A stretch of 64,000 bases of DNA from Paraspadella gotoi (lineage: Eukaryota; Chaetognatha), in contig CM119264.1 of the NCBI GenBank assembly GCA_051294375.1, positions 23,910,002 to 23,974,001 on the forward strand, read 5' to 3'. The notes beneath the pieces are model-generated. The model searched no databases. It was given only the letters and a program-made list of their open reading frames with translations, and had not been told where the DNA came from. The translations under genes were made by a program, and so were the position numbers. This document shows, in pieces, positions 57,801 through 64,000 of this stretch; position 1 is the first letter of the stretch; every line of letters starts with the position of its first letter.

Positions 57801-60245
57801 TATATACCTGCTGATCGAAGAGAGCCCAAAATATAACGATGGGAATCAAAACGGTCATGACGTTGAAGACGACTTTGATGTCCGCGATGAGTCGGTTCGA
57901 GTATTTGTCATCAGCCCAATCCAGCCAATGGCGGCGCCACTGGTCGGCGCCGGAGCGAAATTTCCGCTTGAGGGCGTAACAGACGCATCGAACGACGTCT
58001 GTATGAATCAATGTCGAAGAGACGAAAAAATTATTAATTTATTATAAATTATAAATAATAAAATGGGAGTCCTTGGGCTAAAATCAGGATGAAGGACTAC
58101 TTGCAGATTAGCCGGCCGGTACCACTTAAAAGATAAGCGGCAACTGGGCTAAAAACCCAGGGCCTTTTGGCTTGGAGGCGGATGACTTGCCTCCGAGTCA
58201 AACGACTGACGGACCATGTCAATCAATTTTAAGCCAAAACCTATTACGTGACACGTCAATTGTGACGCTGAAGAGACAGATGTAAGCACTAAGTAGTCCC
58301 TGAGTTTCGCATCAGGCTTTGACACCATTTTACAGGCGCGTGACGCGCCCCGTCCCTCTTAAGTGCTTGGCGGCTACCGAGCTAGAACCCTTTAGGTTGG
58401 GAGGCGAATGACTTGCTTCCTGCACCAAAGGCCGCTGAACGGTTCCACCATTATGGATCATTTGTCATAATCCCCGTGCTGACCTCCGAAAATATTTCCT
58501 TCTGGTGGATTTTTTTTGTACTTCGTGATGACGTCACCGAGTATAAAGAAACCGACGGCGATGATCATCAAAATGGCGGGGACGCCGAACGCTAGAGGGT
58601 AGCACGTGATCTCGCCGAAACAGCCAACGTCGGCTGAAGTAATCAAGTAGTAAATTAAGTAGTTAATAAATTAAAGATAAATTAATTTAAAAAAATCGGT
58701 CAATAAATCAATCGCCAAGTAAATCAATTAATAAATAAAATATCAATTAATCAATCAAGAAACCGGCTAATAAATTTATAAATCAATATATTAATTAATC
58801 AACCACCTCTTAGTATGGGAGTGAGCAGCATTGAGACGACCGACCCGGCGTTGATAGAGAAATAAAACATGGAGAAAAAAGTCCCGATTTTAGATTCGTT
58901 GCCGTCGGAAAATTGATCGCCGCCGAACGCAGCGACGCAAGGCTTGATGCCGCCTTAAAAACAACAACGATTCTATAATTTTAAAAATATACGTTATACA
59001 GTATTATGGCGCTGATTAAAGATCACCGGGCCGTGTAGACAAAGCGTTGATTTCTTTTTCAAAGGATTCTCTCGCTCAAACTTACCATAACTTGCAACCC
59101 AATTTCAGGTCATTCTGTAACGGGCATTGCACAGTTTCCGCCTCATAAATATATCGATCACTCAGTGGCTAATTGAGTAAAGCCATCGGCTCATAACTGG
59201 GAGGGATCCCAACTAGGTACTTATCCTACGGAAAGCGTGAGGAGTGCCGTAAATCGACTTGGTGGCGTGAAAAAAAAATCCATAAAGCCTGCTTCCACGT
59301 CCAGGACCCGTCATACAATACTACCAGCATTCCATTCCCTTTTGACTCCTTACCGGTTCCGATCCCGATGAGCAAGAGTCCCACCATGGGCCCGTACCAC
59401 ATGTGAGGTCCAGCGCCGAATTGGGGAATGGCGGTGAGCGACATGACTAGATTTCCGATCGAGTAGACGATCGAGATTAGCATAATCGTTTTGAATTTCC
59501 CCCAGTAGCTGTCGGCGATGAGGGCACCTTCGGAGGTGGGGTAGGGAAAAGGGGGTAGAGGGGGGGGAGAAAGCAGGGTCGAGGTGGCATTAACAGGGTA
59601 GAGGTGTGGAGAGAATAAAAATCAAAGAGGGTAAGATTAAGAAGCTTCTGCTCCGTCGGTTTTAAAAACCTTATCCCCACGCATCATACTTAAAAAGTAG
59701 AAATGCATGAAAAAATCTGACCTAGCAAAGGCGTTCCGTAGCAGACCATGTTAAAGCCGTGCGCGAGGGCGACGGCCGTGTTTGGGGACATGTAAAGATA
59801 GTTCTGCGATTAGGATGCGAAAAAAAAATAGTATCGATATAAAACAATAAGATGTATGGTTACTTCAAATAATAAGAAAATAAAATAATAATAATCAATA
59901 CGAGACTAGTCAACTTTTGAACGTGCAACAGTAACCTACAGTAAAATTCATCGAATAGGTACTATATGACTTTAAAAAAAACAAACTCTAAAACTAAGTA
60001 CCAACTGATTCGCACGTAACACGCCCCCCCCCCAATCGACTGAAACATGGTTTCACTCACAGTGAGATAAATGATCAAAATCGCCTTCATCCCGTAAAAG
60101 GAGAATCGCTCGCAGAATTCATTGCCGATGATGAAGAAGACGGCGTTGGGAAAACCAAACAGCTGAATTTTGGGGGTTGATTGATTTGATGGATTTGATT
60201 GATTTGATTGATTGATTGATTGATTAAAGTAAAACTTACCCCCAT
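48873..60245 (-). CDS. SLC15-type proton-coupled oligopeptide transporter, gene A (complete, 16 coding exons)
   Basis: Predicted plasma-membrane symporter taking up di- and tripeptides with H+. Coding exons in transcript order: 60240-60245, 60061-60162, 59722-59803, 59354-59527, 58807-58953, 58484-58633, 57808-57998, 57117-57185, 56608-56755, 56029-56168, 55204-55460, 54809-54903, 50121-50284, 49724-49828, 49330-49496, 48873-48987. All introns are GT-AG, phases join without a stop, and the total is 2112 nt (703 residues; animal PEPT1 is about 700). The first exon encodes only Met-Gly; an in-frame TGA lies 15 nt upstream of that ATG. Family hallmarks seen: ExxERF (NEFCERF, residues 16-22), [15 protein letters not shown] (about 122-136), FYFSINAGS (151-159), WALFDQQ (278-284), and the animal-specific extracellular domain (about 360-575) before the last two membrane segments (VPQYVV... 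and AGWLFTTF...). The tail is acidic ([11 protein letters not shown]) and ends in KRRQSK. Seen: motifs and splice phases. Known: family function. Inferred: substrate. Confidence 0.94.
50415..51185 (+). mobile_element. tRNA-derived SINE family 2, copy interrupted by the foldback element
   Basis: Left part 50415-50537 has an A-box-like block (TAGTGCCGGAGGGAAG), CATTCGCCTCCCAACCC and a B-box-like GGGTTCTAGCC. The right part resumes after 51155 with CCTATCCGAAGCTCAGGGAC. The same order (GGCAAGTCATTCGCC, GGTTCTAGCC, GGGCGCTTAACCGCCTGTA, then CCTGATCCGAAGC) occurs uninterrupted at 23603-23735. Confidence 0.7.
50529..51155. mobile_element. Foldback (MITE-type) element of 609 bp with 9-bp target duplication
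   Basis: Element at 50538-51146, nearly palindromic along its whole length: it opens TAAGGCGTAGT and closes ACTACGCCTTA, and internal blocks mirror each other (TAGGCCATATTTATA near 50653 against TATAAATATGGCCTA near 51003; AAGTGGGTTAAAA near 50793 against TTTTTGACCCACTT near 50866). It is flanked by the direct repeat CTGTTACAG (50529-50537 and 51147-51155). It interrupts a tRNA-type SINE, whose sequence resumes directly after it. No coding capacity. A 9-bp duplication is compatible with Mutator-like or related DNA transposons; class is inferred. Confidence 0.85.
51331..51353 (+). repeat. Poly-A run
   Basis: About 22 A, between the interrupted SINE and a family-3 copy in intron 12; may be a retroelement tail. 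Confidence 0.8.
51440..51515 (+). repeat. Dispersed module (family 3), worn copy
   Basis: ATATGAAATTGGTTTAACTA, TCATTCAATAAATAAGCTAT and TTGCCCTG, inside intron 12 of gene A. Confidence 0.5.
52138..52308 (+). pseudogene. Upstream 56-codon frame, possibly the displaced N-terminus of the antisense orphan
   Basis: An ATG in ideal context (ACCATGG) opens a frame beginning [16 protein letters not shown] with Ser/Asn/Gly-rich continuation. It stops at 52306, overlapping the ATG of the 451-residue frame by a few bases (ATGACTAA arrangement) and offset by one base. Composition resembles the downstream protein. A one-base change between about 52215 and 52300 would place both in one frame, so this may be a broken or mis-sequenced 5' end; alternatively it is a short upstream ORF controlling translation. 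Confidence 0.35.
52301..53656 (+). CDS. Intronless orphan reading frame antisense in intron 12 of SLC15 gene A (451 residues)
   Basis: Uninterrupted frame on the strand opposite the host gene, in a GC-richer patch than its AT-rich surroundings. It encodes a Ser/Ala/Pro/Gln-rich protein of low complexity. Two copies of a roughly 95-residue module are visible: NESLAAPV... recurs 285 nt apart (52421 and 52706), each with [29 protein letters not shown] and a [12 protein letters not shown] segment. A Gln/Pro/Lys-rich linker follows, then [18 protein letters not shown] and an Asn/Phe-rich C-terminus. RRSSS is a possible kinase or 14-3-3 site. An AATAAA signal lies at 53745-53750, 89 nt after the stop. 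No known domain recognised. A strong ACCATGG context occurs upstream at 52138 in another frame (see separate entry). Could be a real orphan gene, a retrocopy or a decaying one; composition argues for present or past coding. Confidence 0.5.
   Translation: MTNDSLVPEPKKQRVSEDDSQECVDSILDLSFLSEYEEISNESLAAPVTQAASVVQASPVSQTALVAEAPRLSNPVLVRRSSSDTLSSSVSESSPTLMNLDTKCFYLLASFEAQMVAAVSAPPSPKAKQPSCQKNNESLAAPVAQTALIAGAPRLANPVYVRRSSSDTLSSSVPEPQSALTNLAAEKVDIKCFDLLASFEAQMAAAASAPTPPPRQQKPSQRRQPLRRPQKQQPSLQQLKPSKSQKQQQPRMKQQPNELSLDFLPVLTDDILKEIKEIEALCESDSSAANDFTRTASQASLFSQPLPMPVTLPVTHSSQVPAPKKGGTKKATRQPVLSLPQFVLREQNTIVPARAAPLSWNANNFENFNFYNWNAVQNFVDSPSASNISPSAQVVNSPAPSASLNPIYFNGPNFYGAGPNVACHNHAIFAQRPGTLGQAIPSNFSFSSQNY
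53657..53755 (+). pseudogene. Gln-rich tail beyond the stop of the antisense orphan, with polyadenylation signal
   Basis: After TAA at 53654-53656 and a second in-frame TAG at 53663-53665 the same frame continues with [13 protein letters not shown] and later EMPKPQQ before another TAG. This Gln-rich run matches the composition of the protein upstream, as if the true C-terminus once lay here. AATAAA at 53745-53750 is a plausible polyA signal. Confidence 0.35.
56262..56470. repeat. GC-rich repeat-like insert in intron 9 of gene A
   Basis: Sharp change from AT-rich intron to GC-rich sequence (TATCCAGGTCGGTTAAC ... CAAGACGGGAAG). Style resembles the SINEs nearby but no A/B box pair is clear. Confidence 0.3.
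58095..58230 (-). mobile_element. Diverged SINE family 2 copy adjacent to the previous one
   Basis: Reverse strand reads GGAGGCAAGTCATCCGCCTCC and a worn B box (GGGTTTTTAGCCC). With the neighbouring copy it fills most of the 57999-58483 intron. Confidence 0.5.
58280..58445 (-). mobile_element. tRNA-derived SINE family 2, copy in intron 6 of gene A
   Basis: Reverse strand carries TTGGTGCAGGAAGCAAGTC, TTCGCCTCCCAACC, GGGTTCTAGC, AAGAGGGACGGGGCGCG and a tail with CTCAGGGACTACTTA, matching the 50.4-kb copy. Confidence 0.65.
59155..59335 (+). mobile_element. SINE family 1, older copy in intron 4 of gene A
   Basis: Shares ATTGAGTAAAGCCATCGGCTC, GATCCCAACTAGGTAC, GGCGTGAAAA and CCAGGACCCGTC with the 61.5-kb pair, but with many changes and a damaged B box. 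Confidence 0.6.
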
Positions 60246-60642
60246 AGTCTCCGATTTTCAGATTCGGAGAAAAAAAATGGTTTTGTTTTATTATATTTCA
60301 GTTTTTAAGTAAACGCTCGTATTGTTTTCGTGAAAGTTCGTCTTATCTCATTTTTTAAAAATTTTTATTGATGTCAGGTGATTAACTTTTAGAAAAAAAA
60401 TTCATTAAAAAAATGTTATCTATTACAGGATTAAAAATGTGGGAGTGAATGGTTGTATGGAATACGGGGTCGGTTTTTTTAAATTTTTCACAAATGGGAA
60501 AACATATTTTTATTGAAAAGAAAGTAAATTAAAAACTATTTGAAAAATTGTACTGAATTTTGCACCTAAGTATTTTTACTCCTAATCTTATCACGATTTG
60601 ATTTGTCAGAGATCGTCCCTTTATTTTTTCCGTTTCTTTAAA

Positions 60643-60646
60643 GTCG

Positions 60647-60727
<81 letters not shown>
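60643..60727 (+). repeat. (CT)n microsatellite upstream of SLC15 gene A
   Basis: On the gene's strand this is (GA)n, 400-480 bp upstream of the start codon at 60245, a position where GAGA-type factors could act. Confidence 0.95.
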
Positions 60728-60729
<2 letters not shown>

Positions 60730-61322
60730 GAACAAAAAAAAATAGGAAAAAAGAAGAACAAAGAAAATAATGGTTAGCAATAGTATACCAAAATGTTGAG
60801 CTAGTCACTAAGGTCCTCACCAAAAATCCCAAGCCATCTTTCCAGCCACATTTTCCCGACCGAAATGAGACTTTCATACAACCGCGATGATACGCCCTGA
60901 AACTATCTCCCTTTTCGTTTGTCAAATTTCCTTTTCAATCAATTTTTCGTTTCGTTTTTATAATCCTTGTTAACTCGGACCAAATGAAGAAACATTAAAC
61001 CATAAATTTTTGCTCTTCTCTTTTACTACCTAATCATGTTAATGGGATCAAATAAATTAAATACTTGAATCCAAAAAAAAAAAATAACTTCTTGGGTGTT
61101 TTTGATCGTTTAATTTTCATTCTGACCAACACCAATTAAACTTTTTAAAGTGAGATTCAATTGATTTGTACACCAAATAGTAAAAGTGAAATAGAAAAAG
61201 TTTTTTAAAAAATGAAACTTTCGAATCATTATTCGTTGAAAAATATCACAGTCATAATTTCTAGAAATAAAATTTGTCGTATATTTTACGGAATAAAATA
61301 CACAATTCTAGATGAAGCGAAA

Positions 61323-63712
61323 TCATTGGACGTCAACAAGTGGATCGTCATCATTGTCGTTTCTTACTTCGTCGGCCTCTGATTGGTCGAAATTCGGTTC
61401 AAGGTTTGGTTCCCGATTCTCAACGTACCTGGATTGGGAACAAATTCATAAATATTATGAATTTATATGACAACTTATTCAAATCACAAATATTACATAC
61501 TTGTAGTCGGGCATAGCAAAGTTCACCCCGCCTCTAAGCATGACACCTTCAGTCTGACCCGGTGGCCTCATTGAGTAAAGCCATCAGCTCATGACCACTA
61601 GGTACGGGTTCAATCCCAACCCGGTACCTACCCTGCGGGAAGTGTGAGGACGGCCGTAAGCCGCCCTGGGGGCGTGGAAAACCCTCAAGCCTGGTTCCAA
61701 GCCCAGGACCCGTTCCATAGCTGCTAGAGGGGGTTAAGAAGTTACGGATAGTCATCTTCAGCCCACTTAGCGCCTTATCCACACTGGTGAGCCCATCCTG
61801 TCGAGCGTTTCCAACCTTCTGATTCCAGGCCCATGGACGTGCTGAAGATTGCTCCCCTCCCTCCACTGGAAGCAGTGCAGGGTGGGTTACAATCTGGGGG
61901 CATGTAGTCGGGCATAGCAAGTTCACCCCGCCTCTAAGCATGACACTTCAGTCCTGACCCGGTGGCTCATTGAGTAAAGCCATCAGCTCATGACCACTAG
62001 GTACCGGTTTCAATCCCAACCCGGTACCTACCCTGCGGGAAGTGGTAGGACGGCCGTAAGCCGCCTTGGGGGCGTGGAAAACCCTCAAGCCTGGTTCCAA
62101 GCCCAGGACCCGTCTTCATAGCTGCTAGAGGGGTTAAAGAAGTTACGGAAATAGTCAAATCCTTCGCCCACTTAGCGCCTTATCCACATACTAATAAATA
62201 TTATAAATAACTAACTAAACTTAGGATAACTTGTTCGCCAGTTTCGAAAAATAAGATGTGCTGATGAAGACTTGAATTAAGGTCGAACCACGTTCACTCT
62301 CTCAAAATAAATCGTTGAAAAATATTTCAAACTTTTTCTCATTGTTGAAAAATTTATAACTTAACACAAACCTTAACCATTCAACAATTGACAATAACTA
62401 TCTCATCAATCGATCGATCAATTCGCCTGTATCTCATGGCGATGGCGACGAAGACTGCGGTGACGACGAAGACGACTCCAGCGAAGAAGAACATCTCGAT
62501 CCAGTTGCGTTTGAAGGCGTCGGAGACCAAAATAATCACGTCAACGAGATTCCCGAAAAATATGGTCAACAACCAGGAAGCCTTATAAGGTATTGAACCT
62601 CCTATAAACGCCTGCTTAATGCGTTAAATATACCATATATTTTTAGTTAAATAAATATTATTCACTATTATTATTCGATTTTCACTAATATATAATATTA
62701 TTAACTAATATAACTGATAATATTCAGTCATACTGGTTGGCATTTTTTTCAACCTGCACGATAGACTTCATCGAGTTTGGCGCCTGGGAATAGGCGAAGG
62801 ACAAAGCGGAAATGGCCAATAGGATTTCCCCCATCACGAAAATTACAGTTTGAGGTAACTGAGAAAAAAAAGTTGTATTCATTTACATTTATTTTCAATT
62901 GAGATCCATTTGACGACTTAACTAGACAAACACAAATACAACAATGTTATTTTTAAATTAGTAAATTTTTGCGTAATTTCCTGTTATTAAATTTTTAAGG
63001 TGGCGATCATCATCACCATCATCATTTTTTTACTCATCCAGTTCCAGACTCCAGCCACGGTAATCTCACAGACCTGCCAGAAAATGTTGACACGAAAATG
63101 GTCGGTGGTCTCCACCAAACTTGGTGTGGCTCGTCCGCCTTCGCCTTCGACGACCGTCAAGGCGTAGACGCCTCCGTTGACGAGTTCCAACTCGTCGTCG
63201 ACGTCGTCTTCGATCTTCAAAGAATATCGATCTGGATGGGAAGGTTGAAAGTGATGGAGAAACGGACGGACAAACGGGCAATTAGATGGACAGGCGGATA
63301 TTCTGATGGACAAACGCAAACAGATGGACTAACAGACAGAGACTAGCAGAGAAGCCATTTTACATGACAGACAGATGAAGAGAGACCAATATTCTGACAG
63401 GCAGACAGACACAGAAAGATATATTGAAACGGATAAATAAACTGGCAGACAGAAACGCATAAAGACAGACGGTCGGGTCTTTCCAAATAGAAAAAAACTG
63501 TTAGACAGAAAAACAGTAGGCAAGATATGGATCAATATCTAGAGCCTTCGCTCAATACAGAAAGACAGATAGACGGACGAAAGGACAGACCCGGATCGAT
63601 GGTGAAGACGTTTCTCTCTAGACTGGAGTTGATCTTCAAAGGCTCCGCCCCGAGTTTGTCGTCGTCGACGATGAGGATTTTGTGTCGAAGGGATTTCGAG
63701 GGGGAGATCACG
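61323..63712 (-). CDS. SLC15-type oligopeptide transporter, gene B (C-terminal part; 5' end beyond window)
   Basis: Second proton-coupled peptide transporter, head-to-tail upstream of gene A (stop codon about 1.1 kb from gene A's start). Exons found, in transcript order: 63591-63712, 63074-63231, 62754-62858, 62427-62581, 61323-61428. They encode the end of the extracellular loop (VNGGVYALTVV, VNIFWQ), the conserved LPQTVIFVMGEILLAISALS membrane segment with FAYSQAPNSMKS, then ASWLLTIFFGNLVDVIIL and a final membrane helix leading to RYRYVE and an acidic tail ending DVQ. Intron phases (2, 1, 0, 0, 2) equal those of gene A at homologous places. The first listed exon starts in phase 2, so more exons lie beyond 64000; none was recognised in 63713-64000. 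The last intron needs a GC donor (AG|GCGAAT at 62427/62426) to restore the RYxYV motif; reading through instead gives a different short tail ending VIVNC. Confidence 0.9.
61504..62187 (+). mobile_element. Tandem pair of tRNA-derived SINE family 1 units (401-bp period)
   Basis: TAGTCGGGCATAGCAA starts at 61504 and again at 61905; both units then run through CACCCCGCCTCTAAGCATG, TGGCTCATTGAGTAAAGCC, a B box (GGTTCAATCCC) and CAAGCCCAGGACCCGT to CACTTAGCGCCTTATCCACA. Unit 1 is 401 bp, unit 2 is cut at 62187. Only small differences separate them. They lie in the last (GC-AG) intron of gene B. Confidence 0.75.
62258..62345 (+). ncRNA. Hammerhead-ribozyme-like motif, copy 2 (degenerate)
   Basis: CTGATGA at 62261, helix-like AGACTT ... 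AAGGTC, then GAAC in place of GAAA, followed by AAATCGTTG and AAACTTTTTC as in copy 1. Lies in the last intron of gene B. Confidence 0.35.
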
Positions 63713-64000
63713 CTGAGGTGGAAGGAATGGGAGGAGGGGGGAGGAAGGAAGAATCAATGGGGCAAAAGAAGTAGGCGATGTATTACAGAGGCGGATGTGG
63801 GGAACAATGTCTCGCGGAAAGAAACTCTTGTGTGATTAATTCATTGATTAATCTGTCATTTAAATAAAGGTATATGTATTTTTCATTTATTAGTCATTGA
63901 TAATTATTATAGCTCATTACGCTTTTCGAATATTTTACAACAAAGTTGTTGGGTACTTGGTGTTTAGGTAGTTGTACCGATGTGTTCGCTCAGCTCACAC

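Overview
This is an animal nuclear genome window. Evidence for this is multi-exon genes with short GT-AG introns, a vertebrate/invertebrate-type proton-coupled oligopeptide transporter with the large extracellular loop found only in animal SLC15 proteins, an XK-related-like membrane protein, tRNA-derived SINEs, MITE-type foldback elements and three assembly gaps (N-runs). The very high load of (GA)n/(CT)n, (GAAA)n, (GAC)n and (GAT)n tracts and the small gene size suggest an invertebrate. The phylum cannot be fixed from the sequence alone; a crustacean or other arthropod is plausible but not shown.

Layout. Positions 1-35 kb are gene-poor: microsatellite blocks, degenerate satellites, inverted duplications, low-complexity pyrimidine-rich DNA and two gaps. 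The only supported coding element there is a 47-residue predicted secreted peptide on the minus strand (9176-9319). Positions 35.2-39.1 kb hold a complete 7-exon minus-strand gene for a 664-residue multi-pass membrane protein that most resembles XK-related (XKR/CED-8) proteins. Positions 39.3-48.8 kb are again mostly simple repeats. Positions 48.9-64 kb hold two head-to-tail minus-strand SLC15 (PTR/POT) genes. Gene A is complete (16 coding exons, 703 residues, 48873-60245). Gene B is represented by its last six exons (61323-63712) and runs off the window end. Intron positions and phases match between them, so they are tandem paralogues.

The 4.5-kb intron 12 of gene A contains an antisense, intronless reading frame (451 residues, plus strand) with an internal duplication, an upstream frame break and a Gln-rich tail lying beyond stop codons; it looks like a retrocopy or a young orphan gene. 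The same intron carries a tRNA-type SINE interrupted by a 609-bp foldback element with a 9-bp target duplication. Other SINE copies fill further introns. Two related copies of a hammerhead-ribozyme-like motif (17.2-17.3 kb, minus; 62.26-62.34 kb, plus) suggest remnants of Penelope-like or retrozyme-like elements.

Functionally, the two transporters would move di- and tripeptides with protons across the plasma membrane, and the XKR-like protein may be a lipid scramblase or relative. No operon-like relation is implied. All gene models were spliced by eye from splice sites and reading-frame phase; no transcript or database evidence was available.
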